From NCBI RefSeq assembly GCF_003065365.1, contig NZ_CP023276.1:806001-870000 (forward strand): DNA of 64,000 nucleotides, written 5' to 3'. The notes below the pieces were generated by a model that worked only from the letters and a program-made list of their open reading frames with translations, had not been told where the DNA came from and did not search any database. The position numbers and the translations under genes are program-made. This DNA comes from Polynucleobacter difficilis. Its GTDB lineage: Bacteria; Pseudomonadota; Gammaproteobacteria; Burkholderiales; Burkholderiaceae. Positions 17,647 to 26,437 of the stretch are shown in pieces; position 1 is the stretch's first letter, and every line of letters begins with the position of its first letter.

Positions 17647-17964
17647 ATGAATGCAAGTAATCAGACTGTTACGAAAAACGAACTATCGGAAGCCTTATTT
17701 GATCAGGTGGGTTTAAATAAGCGGGAAGCCAAGGACATGATCGATGCTTTCTTTGACCGCATCGGGGAATCGCTTGAAGTCGGTACCGAGGTGAAGATCT
17801 CTGGTTTTGGCAACTTTCAGTTACGGAATAAGTCGGCGCGACCTGGCCGTAATCCCAAAACAGGCGAGATGATTCCGATTGCGGCGCGCCGCGTGGTTAC
17901 ATTCCACGCCAGTCAAAAACTCAAAGATGCGGTCGAGTCCCATGCTCGAGAAAACAGAACTTGA
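17647..17964 (+). CDS. ihfA: Integration host factor subunit alpha
   Basis: 105-residue DNA-bending protein of the HU/IHF family that forms a heterodimer with IhfB. It has TKNELSEALFDQVGLNKREAK at the N-terminus and the arm motif with RPGRNPKTGEMIPIAARRVV, including the intercalating-proline region. Placement directly after pheT is the classical bacterial arrangement. The next gene (MerR-type) overlaps its 3' end by 23 bp, suggesting translational coupling. A role in the nearby tRNA-integrated island is possible but not shown. Confidence 0.97.
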   Translation: MNASNQTVTKNELSEALFDQVGLNKREAKDMIDAFFDRIGESLEVGTEVKISGFGNFQLRNKSARPGRNPKTGEMIPIAARRVVTFHASQKLKDAVESHARENRT

Positions 17965-18295
17965 TTCTGGGTTGGCGCTGCTGGTCTCCCAGCTGCCACC
18001 AATACCATCCAAGCGCTACTTCACGATTGGCGAAGTAGCCGAGCTCTGCGGTGTGCGTTCCCACGTTCTGCGGTATTGGGAGCAAGAGTTTGCCCAGCTT
18101 CGCCCACAAAAACGCCGCGGCAATCGCCGCTATTATCAGCACCACGAGGTGGTTCTTATTCGCAAGATTCGAGCACTTCTTTATGAAGAGGGCTTTACCA
18201 TCAGTGGTGCCCGCAACCGCCTTGATGAGGCCCGTGGCGAACTCAAACTCCGCGATGAGCTAGAGGCCATCTTACAAATGCTATCCAGCAAATAA
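17942..18295 (+). CDS. MerR-family transcriptional regulator
   Basis: 117-residue regulator with an N-terminal winged-helix MerR domain: KRYFTIGEVAELCGVRSHVL then RYWEQEFAQLRPQKR, followed by RRYYQHHEVVLIRKIRALLY. This is the small MerR group found after ihfA in betaproteobacteria. It has no Cys-rich effector domain, so metal sensing is unlikely. ATG 17942 is preferred to upstream in-frame starts because those lie deep inside ihfA and add non-conserved residues. Target genes are unknown. Confidence 0.88.
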   Translation: MLEKTELDSGLALLVSQLPPIPSKRYFTIGEVAELCGVRSHVLRYWEQEFAQLRPQKRRGNRRYYQHHEVVLIRKIRALLYEEGFTISGARNRLDEARGELKLRDELEAILQMLSSK

Positions 18296-18314
18296 CACAA
18301 TCAGAAAGAGCGCA

Positions 18315-18728
18315 ATGCACCCATTTCATTTGGCTTTCCCAGTAGATAATTTGGACTCTGCTCGTCATTTTTATGGCGGTCTTTTAGGCTGCCCCGAAGG
18401 ACGTAGCTCCGATGAGTGGATTGATTTCAATTTATTCGGTCATCAAATCGTTGCCCATTTGGCGCATGGCGAGGCCGTCAATGACGTCCATTCCGATGTG
18501 GATGGAAAAAAAGTCCCCGTTCGGCATTTTGGAATTGTTTTATCCATGCCCGAGTGGGAAGCCATGGCCGACAAGCTCAAAAAAGCGGGTGTTGAGTTTG
18601 TAATTGAGCCCTACATTCGGTTTAAGGGCGAGGTCGGTGAGCAGGGAACCATGTTCTTCTTAGACCCATCAGGCAATGCCATCGAATTCAAGGCAATGGC
18701 TCAGCCAGATCGCCTGTTTGCTAAATAA
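18315..18728 (+). CDS. VOC-superfamily (glyoxalase-like) protein
   Basis: 137-residue vicinal oxygen chelate fold protein. N-terminal HPFHLAFPVDNLDSARHFYG and C-terminal MFFLDPSGNAIEFKAM show the two paired beta-alpha-beta-beta-beta modules. Candidate metal ligands are the first His of the N-terminal HLAF, a mid-chain RHFGI His and the Glu of NAIEF. It is most like the family annotated as glyoxalase/bleomycin resistance/dioxygenase; the substrate is unknown. It ends 26 bp before tRNA-Pro. Confidence 0.85.
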   Translation: MHPFHLAFPVDNLDSARHFYGGLLGCPEGRSSDEWIDFNLFGHQIVAHLAHGEAVNDVHSDVDGKKVPVRHFGIVLSMPEWEAMADKLKKAGVEFVIEPYIRFKGEVGEQGTMFFLDPSGNAIEFKAMAQPDRLFAK

Positions 18729-18754
18729 GCAACTGCTACAATTTTAGTTTCAGT

Positions 18755-18831
<77 letters not shown>

Positions 18832-18867
18832 TCGAATTTCTTCCTTCGCCTTTTTGCGAGCACATTC

Positions 18868-19272
18868 ATGAGCACCTCCCAAACCCAGCCCACATCCTAT
18901 TTTGGGCTTACCATTCCATTTCTTGACTTTATTGGCGTCGTTCCAGATTTCGCCGATAACGGTAAGTCCCGCATTTGCTTAGACCTGCGACCAGAGCATC
19001 TCAATAGCTTTCAGGTGGGCCATGGCGGACTTAGTATGACCTTGCTTGACTTTGCCATGGCTGCGGCTGCTCGCAGCGTTCATCCCGATGCCAAAGGCAT
19101 GGTCACCATCGACATGACGGTGAGTTTTATGCGCCCATCCACCGGCAAGCTGATTATTGAGGGCAAACTCCTCAAGGCAGGCAAAAACATAAACTACTGC
19201 GAGGGTGAGGTTATTAATGAGGCCGGCGTGGTTACTGCAAAAGCTTTAGGTAGTTTTATGATGCGCCGGTAA
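18868..19272 (+). CDS. PaaI-type hotdog thioesterase
   Basis: 134-residue hotdog-fold acyl-CoA thioesterase of the PaaI/YbgC-like group. The core helix HGGLSMTLLDFAMAAAAR carries the conserved His-Gly-Gly and the acidic residue, followed by VTIDMTVSFMRPS and EGEVINEAGVVTAKALGSFM. The open frame begins inside tRNA-Pro, so ATG 18868 is taken as the start; it gives the expected length. The physiological substrate is unknown. Confidence 0.88.
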   Translation: MSTSQTQPTSYFGLTIPFLDFIGVVPDFADNGKSRICLDLRPEHLNSFQVGHGGLSMTLLDFAMAAAARSVHPDAKGMVTIDMTVSFMRPSTGKLIIEGKLLKAGKNINYCEGEVINEAGVVTAKALGSFMMRR

Positions 19273-19492
19273 CTATTCTCCGCAATCTGAAATAAATAAT
19301 AATATTTATAACGATTATTTATTAAATTCTGTAATTAATAAGTAATAATCTTATATAAATAGTATTTTTAATTCTGCACTCGGCGATAAGGGAATTATTA
19401 AATAGCATCTTTTATTTAATAATATGTATATAATTAGATAACCATTATTTATGGCCTATTAAATACTAACCAATGCCGGAGATATTCAGATT
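19273..19492. other. Strongly A+T-rich leader of the H-NS gene
   Basis: About 220 bp of runs of A and T such as AATAATAATATTTATAACG and TTATTTAATAATATG, sharply different from the flanking host DNA. H-NS-type proteins bind such DNA and repress their own genes. No ORF or tRNA is seen in it. It probably holds the promoter of the following gene. Confidence 0.6.
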
Positions 19493-19780
19493 ATGCCTTC
19501 CTATCAGGAATTAATAGCCCAGCGGGAACAGCTGGACAAACAAATTAAAGAAGCAGTTCAGCGAGAAAAAGCCGATGGCATAGCCAAGGCGAAGGTAATT
19601 ATTGAGCAATACGGCTTAAATGCATCCGATTTGTTTAGCCGTAAAGCCGGCAGTAGCCGCGGTCCCAGCGGTAAGGTAGCCCCAAAGTACCGTGATCCCG
19701 CAACCGGTGACACGTGGACAGGCCGCGGTAAAGCCCCAAAATGGATTGAAGGTAAAAATAGAAGCTCATACGCTATCTAA
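19493..19780 (+). CDS. H-NS family nucleoid protein
   Basis: 95-residue histone-like protein. Residues ~1-45 form a charged coiled coil for oligomerisation, and residues ~60-90 the H-NS C-terminal DNA-binding domain: YRDPATGDTWTGRGKAPKWI, with the TWTGRGK AT-hook-like loop. It is the short form common in Burkholderiales. GGAG about 12 nt upstream is the ribosome-binding site. The A+T-rich upstream region suggests autoregulation. A bidirectional terminator follows. Confidence 0.94.
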   Translation: MPSYQELIAQREQLDKQIKEAVQREKADGIAKAKVIIEQYGLNASDLFSRKAGSSRGPSGKVAPKYRDPATGDTWTGRGKAPKWIEGKNRSSYAI

Positions 19781-19807
19781 TTGATTTAATTTACTTTTAT
19801 TCAATAA

Positions 19808-19830
19808 AAAGGCCGTCAATGACGGCCTTT
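19808..19830. terminator. Bidirectional rho-independent terminator
   Basis: Stem AAAGGCCGTC/GACGGCCTTT with a 3-nt loop, T-rich on the right and A-rich on the left, so it can end transcripts from both the H-NS gene and the convergent regulator gene. Confidence 0.85.
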
Positions 19831-19853
19831 ATTTTCACTTCTAATGTTTTACA

Positions 19854-20576
19854 TTAAGTCATCGCATGCTGGCCCCATTCGCATTTGCGGCCCATTCCCT
19901 CTAAAAAGACGGATTCCAGCGCAGCAAATCGGTTTGGATTTGCATTACTTAATCCTGAGTCGACGCTGGTTGCTGGATAGCCTAATATTAGCGGGTTTTC
20001 GGTAATCACCATTTCTTCGGCCTCTAAAGCCTCTTTTTCACTGGGAGCTGGCTTAAGAACCCCTGCATTTTCACCTGCCAGTTGCAATACGCCTTGATGC
20101 AACTGAATAAATCCCTCATCCACCAATATCGGGATGCGCTGTGTACGGCTGTTTTTACTTAGATAATGAATTAAATGGACCTGCTCCACTGGCGGGATTA
20201 ATGCGTCGAGGTAAATCAGGTCGGGCGCAATGGATACGGCCTGCATTAAACCCTCAAGGCTGTCCATGGATATCTCCATATCCACTTTGAGCTGCCAATC
20301 GAGCATTGCGTTAGCTAATTCCAGGCTATTTTCGGTGCGGCGAAAGATGCCCATTAAGACGCAATGCGAACTTGCCTTTTGCCGCATGCTGCGTTGCCGG
20401 CGCTGCAATTGCTGTTCGAGGGAGCTGGCCAAGATACGGCGATGCCCACCTCGGGTCTTCCAGGCAATTAATTCACCCAATTCCACCATTTTTTGAACGG
20501 TGCCGAGGGATACATTAAGTACTTTGGCGCTTTGTCGGGTGCTGAGGTATTCCAGGTCAGGGGTGATGGCTTTCAT
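19854..20576 (-). CDS. HTH (excisionase-type) regulator with receiver-like domain
   Basis: 240 residues. The N-terminus is a MerR/excisionase-type helix-turn-helix: YLSTRQSAKVLNVSLGTVQ then KMVELGELIAWKTRGGHRRI. After a basic hinge (LQRRQRSMRQK), residues ~70-190 resemble a CheY-like receiver: APDLIYLDALIPP places an aspartate at the phospho-acceptor strand and GVLKPAP gives the conserved lysine, but the acidic pair after strand 1 seems absent (VLMGIFRRTEN). It may therefore be a pseudo-receiver. No histidine kinase is adjacent. The gene is divergent from the odhA operon across 285 bp, so that operon is a plausible target. Confidence 0.75.
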   Translation of the reverse strand: MKAITPDLEYLSTRQSAKVLNVSLGTVQKMVELGELIAWKTRGGHRRILASSLEQQLQRRQRSMRQKASSHCVLMGIFRRTENSLELANAMLDWQLKVDMEISMDSLEGLMQAVSIAPDLIYLDALIPPVEQVHLIHYLSKNSRTQRIPILVDEGFIQLHQGVLQLAGENAGVLKPAPSEKEALEAEEMVITENPLILGYPATSVDSGLSNANPNRFAALESVFLEGMGRKCEWGQHAMT

Positions 20577-20654
20577 TTTTCCTTAATTTGCTAATGTTGT
20601 AGGAGATTTAAAGCATAAAAAGCATTTCAACTCGGATCTATCAGGATCGGATGA

Positions 20655-20682
20655 AATAAATGTAGGAAACATCCTATTTATT
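20655..20682. promoter_or_regulatory. Inverted repeat between regulator and odhA
   Basis: AATAAAT-gt-AGGA-aaca-TCCT-ATTTATT: an 11-bp inverted repeat broken only by a 2-nt bulge, centred in the divergent intergenic region. A -35-like TTGACC at 20754-20759 lies downstream, nearer odhA. Candidate operator; no direct evidence of binding. Confidence 0.35.
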
Positions 20683-20861
20683 GGTCAGGAAATTCCATAA
20701 TTCATGAAGGAAATAGGGAAGGCTAGTTGGAAGAAGGCAGTATTCGTGTTAAATTGACCTTGTATTTGAATACGCAATGATCAATCTGTAGAGGGTGAAG
20801 CCCTTGTGCAGACGGTTTAATCCACAGTTTTTTTCGGGAAACCCGATGAAAGGTGAGCATC

Positions 20862-23717
20862 ATGATTCAGTCCTCAAGGGGAAGTTCGTACCTATTTGGC
20901 GGAAACGCCCCCTATGTAGAAGAACTCTACGAATCCTATTTATTAGATCCAACGTCTGTCGCCGATCACTGGCGCGACTACTTCGACAACGTCAATCAAG
21001 TTCCTGCAGTTGATGGCTCTAGTGGCCCCGATATTGCCCATGCGCCCATTGTTGCGTCATTCGCCGAGCGAGCGAAGCAAGGCCCGATTCGCACGGTTTC
21101 GGACTCAGTGGACTCCGAGATGGGGCGTAAACGCGTTGCCGTTCAACAGCTGATCGCAGCCTATCGCAACGTGGGTAATCGCTGGGCCAATATTGACCCA
21201 TTGAAGCGCACCGAGCGCCCCGATATTCCCGAACTCAATCCAGCCTTTTATGGCTTTACCGATGCCGACATGGACATTGTGTTTAACACTAGCAACACCT
21301 TCTTTGGCAAAAGCAATATGTCATTGCGGGATTTGCTGCAAGCCTTGCGTGAAACCTATTGCGGCACCATCGGCGCCGAGTACATGTTCATTGCCGATCA
21401 AACCATCAAAAAATGGTGGCAAGAAAAATTAGAATCGATTCGTTCGACTCCGTTCTTTAATGTTGAAGAAAAACGCCAAATTCTGGATCGTGTGACGGCA
21501 GCAGAAGGCCTTGAGCGTTACCTCTCGGCGAAGTACGTTGGACAGAAACGCTTTTCGCTCGAGGGCGGTGAGAGTTTTATTGCATGTATGGATGAGCTGA
21601 TCCGCGATGCGGGTGCTCGCGGGGTTCAAGAAATTGTGATTGGTATGGCCCACCGAGGCCGCTTGAATGTCCTCGTGAACGTCCTTGGAAAAATGCCGAA
21701 GGACTTGTTTGCGGAATTTGAGCACAAAGCCCCTGAAGATCTTCCAGCCGGTGACGTGAAGTACCACCAAGGTTTCTCGAGTGATATTTCAACGCCTGGT
21801 GGCCCAGTGCATTTGTCCCTCGCCTTTAATCCTTCCCATTTAGAAATCGTCAACCCAGTGGTTGAGGGTTCTGCGCGTGCGCGGATGGAGCGGCGTGGCG
21901 ACCTTACGGGCGCCCAAGTGTTGCCTGTTTTAGTGCATGGTGATGCGGCGATTGCAGGGCAGGGCGTAATGCAAGAAACCCTCGCCATGGCTGAAGTGCG
22001 TGGTTATTCCACTGGTGGCACGATCCACATTGTGATTAATAACCAGATTGGATTCACAACATCCGATCCGCGCGACTTGCGCTCCAGTTTATATTGCACC
22101 GACATCATGAAGGTGATAGATGCTCCGGTATTGCACGTGAATGGCGATGATCCAGAAGCAGTTGTTTTGGCTACTCAGTTGGCCGTCGAGTTTCGGAGTC
22201 AGTTTAAGAAAGACGTCGCCATCGACATCGTTTGTTTCCGTAAGTTAGGGCATAACGAACAAGATTCGCCAGCCATGACCCAGCCTTTGATGTACAAAAT
22301 CATCAGTGCGCATCCCGGCACCCGCAAGCTCTACGCAGAAAAACTAGAAGCGCAGGGGGTAGTACCGGCTGGTACGGGTGACTTGATGGTAAAAGAGTAC
22401 CGCGCCGCGATGGACGGAGGCGTGCAAACATCGGATCCCGTACTGAGTAATTTCAAAGGGAAGTTCGCGGTGGATTGGTCTCCTTTCTTGAACAAGAAGT
22501 GGACCGATAGCGCCGATACCGCAATTCCGCTGACCGAGTGGAAGCGTTTGGCAGAAAAAATTAGCACCATCCCGGCCGATCTGAAAGTACATACTTTGGT
22601 TGAAAAGGTATTGCTTGACCGCGCCGCCATGGGTCGCGGTGAAATCAATGTCGACTGGGGTATGGGTGAGCACATGGCATTCGCCTCTTTGGTTGCCAGC
22701 GGTTATCCCGTTCGCCTTTCTGGAGAAGACAGTGGACGCGGTACGTTTACGCACCGCCACGCAGTACTGCACAACCAAAACCGCGAAAAATGGGATACCG
22801 GCACGTACGTTCCACTGCAGCATGTGGCAAAGGACCAAGCCCCATTTACTGTGATTGATTCGATTCTTTCTGAAGAGGCCGTATTGGGTTTTGAATACGG
22901 CTACGCTGCTGCCGAACCCAATACCCTAACGATTTGGGAAGCGCAGTTTGGTGACTTTGCCAACGGCGCGCAAGTGGTGATTGATCAGTTTATTGCCTCG
23001 GGTGAAGTGAAGTGGGGCCGTGTAAATGGTCTCGTCATGATGTTGCCGCATGGTTACGAAGGTCAGGGCCCCGAGCATTCCTCTGCACGCCTCGAGCGTT
23101 TCATGCAGTTGTGCGCGGATACCAATATGCAAGTGATTCAGCCAACTACCGCAGCGCAGATTTTCCATGTCCTGCGCCGTCAAATGATTCGCCAGTTCCG
23201 CAAGCCGCTGATTTTGATGACGCCCAAGTCTTTATTGCGGAACAAGGAAGCCGCTTCGCCACTCATTGAATTTACGAAAGGCGCATTCCAAACCGTCATT
23301 GGTGAGCGTGATGAATCGATTGATCCGAAAAAGGTCACGCGCATCATCATGTGTTCCGGCAAAGTCTATTACGACCTCGCCAAAGCGCGCACGGATAAGT
23401 CGATTGGTGATGTTGCGATTATTCGCATTGAGCAACTTTATCCATTTCCGCACAAAGCAATTTCTACTGAAATGAAAAAGTACCCAGCACTGGAGGAAGT
23501 AGTGTGGTGTCAGGATGAGCCACAGAACCAAGGCGCCTGGTTCTTTATTCAACACAACATTTTGGAAAACATGAGTGAGGGCATGCGCATGGCTTATGCC
23601 GGTCGTCCCGCCTCCGCCTCGCCGGCGGTTGGCTATGCCCATCTCCATCAAGAACAACAAAAGTCGCTTATCAATGCGGCCTTTGCCAAACTTAAAGGAT
23701 ATGTCGTTACTAAATAA
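20862..23717 (+). CDS. sucA: 2-oxoglutarate dehydrogenase E1 component
   Basis: Thiamine-diphosphate decarboxylase of the TCA-cycle 2-oxoglutarate dehydrogenase complex (also odhA). From ATG 20862 the protein is 951 residues, the normal size. It has the N-terminal SYLFGGNAPYVEELYESYL segment that binds E2, the ThDP region HGDAAIAGQGVMQETLAM and GGTIHIVINNQIGFTTSDP, and the C-terminal transketolase-like part. AAGG at 20850-20853 favours ATG 20862 over GTG 20853. A small CGGG-AAA-CCCG hairpin lies just before the ribosome-binding site. sucB and lpd follow in an operon. Confidence 0.97.
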   Translation: MIQSSRGSSYLFGGNAPYVEELYESYLLDPTSVADHWRDYFDNVNQVPAVDGSSGPDIAHAPIVASFAERAKQGPIRTVSDSVDSEMGRKRVAVQQLIAAYRNVGNRWANIDPLKRTERPDIPELNPAFYGFTDADMDIVFNTSNTFFGKSNMSLRDLLQALRETYCGTIGAEYMFIADQTIKKWWQEKLESIRSTPFFNVEEKRQILDRVTAAEGLERYLSAKYVGQKRFSLEGGESFIACMDELIRDAGARGVQEIVIGMAHRGRLNVLVNVLGKMPKDLFAEFEHKAPEDLPAGDVKYHQGFSSDISTPGGPVHLSLAFNPSHLEIVNPVVEGSARARMERRGDLTGAQVLPVLVHGDAAIAGQGVMQETLAMAEVRGYSTGGTIHIVINNQIGFTTSDPRDLRSSLYCTDIMKVIDAPVLHVNGDDPEAVVLATQLAVEFRSQFKKDVAIDIVCFRKLGHNEQDSPAMTQPLMYKIISAHPGTRKLYAEKLEAQGVVPAGTGDLMVKEYRAAMDGGVQTSDPVLSNFKGKFAVDWSPFLNKKWTDSADTAIPLTEWKRLAEKISTIPADLKVHTLVEKVLLDRAAMGRGEINVDWGMGEHMAFASLVASGYPVRLSGEDSGRGTFTHRHAVLHNQNREKWDTGTYVPLQHVAKDQAPFTVIDSILSEEAVLGFEYGYAAAEPNTLTIWEAQFGDFANGAQVVIDQFIASGEVKWGRVNGLVMMLPHGYEGQGPEHSSARLERFMQLCADTNMQVIQPTTAAQIFHVLRRQMIRQFRKPLILMTPKSLLRNKEAASPLIEFTKGAFQTVIGERDESIDPKKVTRIIMCSGKVYYDLAKARTDKSIGDVAIIRIEQLYPFPHKAISTEMKKYPALEEVVWCQDEPQNQGAWFFIQHNILENMSEGMRMAYAGRPASASPAVGYAHLHQEQQKSLINAAFAKLKGYVVTK

Positions 23718-23758
23718 GTACAGGCAAATTCACATCACATTATTTATTAGGAAGAATC

Positions 23759-24988
23759 ATGGCTATTTTTGAAGTTAAAGTTCCCCAGTTATCTGAGTCG
23801 GTTGCCGAGGCAACCTTATTGCAGTGGAAGAAAAAAGTAGGGCAGGCCGTTGGTCAGGATGAAATCCTGATTGAGATTGAGACCGATAAAGTGGTATTAG
23901 AAGTGCCATCCCCATCGGCTGGCGTGCTGGTTGAGTTGGTGGTTGGCGACGGCGGTACTGTAGTTGCTGATCAAGTGATTGCGAAGATTGATAGCACAGC
24001 CACTGCTTCTGCTACCGCAGCCCCAGCGATAGCAGTCGCGCCGGTTGCTGCTGCAGCGAGCGTAGCGCCTGCCACGAAACCTGCTGCCGCTCCGATTGCG
24101 GGCGCTAGCGCTGCTCCTTCAGCCGCCAAAATGATGGCGGAAAATAATATGAGCGCAGCGCAAGTGGCCGGTACAGGACGCGATGGTCGCATTACGAAGG
24201 GCGATGTGATTGGTGCTGTTGCTGGTGGATCCAAGCCCGTTAAAGCAGCTTCACCTGCGTTGCCTGGAGTAGCCGTGCCGATGGGCGAGCGTCCTGAAGA
24301 GCGCGTGCCGATGAGTCGATTGCGCGCGCGGATTGCTGAGCGCCTACTCGAGTCCCAAGCAAACAACGCTATCTTGACGACCTTCAATGAGGTCAACATG
24401 GGTCCCGTGATTGCGATGCGTAATAAGTACAAGGACGTATTTGAAAAGACCCATGGCGTTAAGCTGGGCTTCATGTCCTTCTTTGTTAAAGCAGCAACCC
24501 ATGCCCTAAAGAAATTCCCCTTGCTGAATGCATCGGTCGATGGCAATGACATTGTGTATCACGGCTACTTTGATATTGGTATTGCAGTTAGCTCGCCACG
24601 CGGTTTGGTAGTGCCGATTTTGCGTGATGTGGACCAAATGAACTTAGCGGATATCGAAAAGAAGATTGCGGAGTACGGCGCCAAAGCCCGGGACGGCAAG
24701 CTGTCGATTGAGGAGTTAACTGGTGGTACCTTCTCCATCTCCAACGGTGGTGTGTTTGGATCGATGCTGTCGACCCCAATTATTAATCCGCCGCAGTCAG
24801 CGATCTTGGGTATTCATGCAACCAAGGAGCGCGCCGTTGTGGAAGATGGGCAAATTGTGATTCGCCCCATTAATTACCTGGCCTTATCGTATGACCACCG
24901 CATCATTGATGGTCGCGAGGCGGTACTTGGTTTGGTTGCCATGAAGGAAGCATTAGAAGATCCTTCACGTCTCCTGCTTGATCTGTAA
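23759..24988 (+). CDS. sucB: Dihydrolipoamide succinyltransferase (E2)
   Basis: 409-residue E2 core of the 2-oxoglutarate dehydrogenase complex. Domains: one lipoyl domain (residues ~1-77, lipoyl lysine in EIETDKVVLEV), an Ala/Pro-rich flexible linker (~80-120), the E1/E3-binding domain (SAAKMMAENNMSAAQVAGTG), a second linker, and the catalytic acyltransferase domain ending with LSYDHRIIDGREAV, which carries the catalytic His and Asp. An AGGAAG site precedes the ATG. The Ala-rich linker also yields a long antisense frame that is not a gene. Confidence 0.97.
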   Translation: MAIFEVKVPQLSESVAEATLLQWKKKVGQAVGQDEILIEIETDKVVLEVPSPSAGVLVELVVGDGGTVVADQVIAKIDSTATASATAAPAIAVAPVAAAASVAPATKPAAAPIAGASAAPSAAKMMAENNMSAAQVAGTGRDGRITKGDVIGAVAGGSKPVKAASPALPGVAVPMGERPEERVPMSRLRARIAERLLESQANNAILTTFNEVNMGPVIAMRNKYKDVFEKTHGVKLGFMSFFVKAATHALKKFPLLNASVDGNDIVYHGYFDIGIAVSSPRGLVVPILRDVDQMNLADIEKKIAEYGAKARDGKLSIEELTGGTFSISNGGVFGSMLSTPIINPPQSAILGIHATKERAVVEDGQIVIRPINYLALSYDHRIIDGREAVLGLVAMKEALEDPSRLLLDL

Positions 24989-24999
24989 GGGGCAAACAC

Positions 25000-26436
25000 A
25001 TGAGTCAAGTATTTGATGTACTCGTTATCGGTGCGGGTCCTGGCGGTTATATTGCGGCGATTCGAGCTGCACAGCTGGGCTTTAAAGTAGCTTGTGCAGA
25101 ATCGAATGCTTACGACGATCCCAAGGGTGAGCCACGCTTAGGTGGTACCTGTTTGAATGTGGGCTGCATTCCCTCAAAGGCCTTACTTGCCTCCTCAGAG
25201 GAGTTTGAAAAGGTCAGTCACCATGTTGCTGAGCATGGCATTACGGTGGGTTCGGTTAAGCTCGATTCCAATAAAATGTTGGCGCGTAAAGATGCGATTG
25301 TGACGAAGATGACTGCGGGCATTCAGTTTTTGTTTCGCAAGAATAAGATCACAACCCTCAAAGGCCACGCTTCGTTTGTTGGCAAAACAGCGGATGGCTA
25401 TCAGATTCAGATCGACGGCAAAGATGCCGGTACGGTGACTGCAAAGAACGTGATCATTGCAACCGGATCAAAGGCGCGCCATTTGCCGAACATTCCGGTG
25501 GATAACGTGCTGGTTTGTGACAATATTGGCGGCCTCAAGTTTGATTCCATTCCCAAGCGTTTGGGCGTGATTGGTGCTGGCGTGATTGGATTGGAGCTTG
25601 GCTCGGTTTGGCGGCGGGTTGGCTCGGAGGTTACCGTTTTAGAGGGCCTGCCTACTTTCTTGGGTGCCTGCGATGAAGGCATTGCGAAAGAGGCCCATAA
25701 GATTTTTGTGAAGCAGGGCCTCAAGATCAATATGGGCGTCAAGATTGGTGAAGTCAAGGCTGATAAAAAAGGTGTTGTGGTGCAGTACCAAGATGCTGAA
25801 GGCAAAGCACAGAAGCTGGAGTGCGATCGTTTAATTGTTTCAGTAGGTCGCGTACCCAATACCGACAAACTCAATCTCGAGTCGATTGGCCTTAAAGTCG
25901 ATGAGCGCGGTTTCATTCCGATCGATGACCATACCTGCGCCACGGCGGCCCCTGGGGTCTATGCAGTGGGTGACGTGGTACGAGGTCCGATGCTGGCCCA
26001 CAAGGCTGAAGATGAAGGTGTTCTGGTTGCTGAAATCATCGCAGGTCAAAAACCCCACATCGATTACAACTGCATTCCGTGGGTGATTTATACCGACCCT
26101 GAAATTGCTTGGGTAGGAAAAACTGAGCAGCAATTGAAGGCTGCTGGCATTGCCTATAAGGCAGGTCAGTTCCCATTTGCTGCAAATGGACGTGCCCTTG
26201 GCATGGCGCGCGCCGATGGATTTGTGAAGTTCTTAGCGGACGCAAAGACCGATGAAATCCTCGGCGTACATATTATTGGGCCAAATGCGTCAGACCTCAT
26301 TGCGGAAGCTGCGGTTGCGATGGAGTTTAAGGCGGCTGCAGAAGACATTGCACGGATTTGCCATCCGCACCCCAGCCTGTCGGAGGTAATGCGTGAAGCG
26401 GCATTAGCAACGGATCAACGCGCATTAAATATGTAA
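25000..26436 (+). CDS. lpdA: Dihydrolipoyl dehydrogenase (E3)
   Basis: FAD flavoprotein (478 residues) that reoxidises dihydrolipoamide using NAD+. FAD motif VIGAGPGGYIAAIRAAQLG at the N-terminus; the redox disulfide sits in GGTCLNVGCIPSKALL. The NAD motif is GVIGAGVIGLELGSVW, and the C-terminal His-Glu pair is in CHPHPSLSEVMREAAL. A short insertion (AYDDPKGEPR) before the disulfide is typical of this E3 subgroup. Only 11 bp separate it from sucB. Completes the odhAB-lpd operon. Confidence 0.97.
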   Translation: MSQVFDVLVIGAGPGGYIAAIRAAQLGFKVACAESNAYDDPKGEPRLGGTCLNVGCIPSKALLASSEEFEKVSHHVAEHGITVGSVKLDSNKMLARKDAIVTKMTAGIQFLFRKNKITTLKGHASFVGKTADGYQIQIDGKDAGTVTAKNVIIATGSKARHLPNIPVDNVLVCDNIGGLKFDSIPKRLGVIGAGVIGLELGSVWRRVGSEVTVLEGLPTFLGACDEGIAKEAHKIFVKQGLKINMGVKIGEVKADKKGVVVQYQDAEGKAQKLECDRLIVSVGRVPNTDKLNLESIGLKVDERGFIPIDDHTCATAAPGVYAVGDVVRGPMLAHKAEDEGVLVAEIIAGQKPHIDYNCIPWVIYTDPEIAWVGKTEQQLKAAGIAYKAGQFPFAANGRALGMARADGFVKFLADAKTDEILGVHIIGPNASDLIAEAAVAMEFKAAAEDIARICHPHPSLSEVMREAALATDQRALNM

Positions 26437-26437
26437 G

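Noticed and set aside
23971..24552. 193-codon antisense frame in sucB
   Set aside because: It mirrors the Ala/Pro-rich linker and catalytic domain of a secure gene; long antisense frames are expected there.
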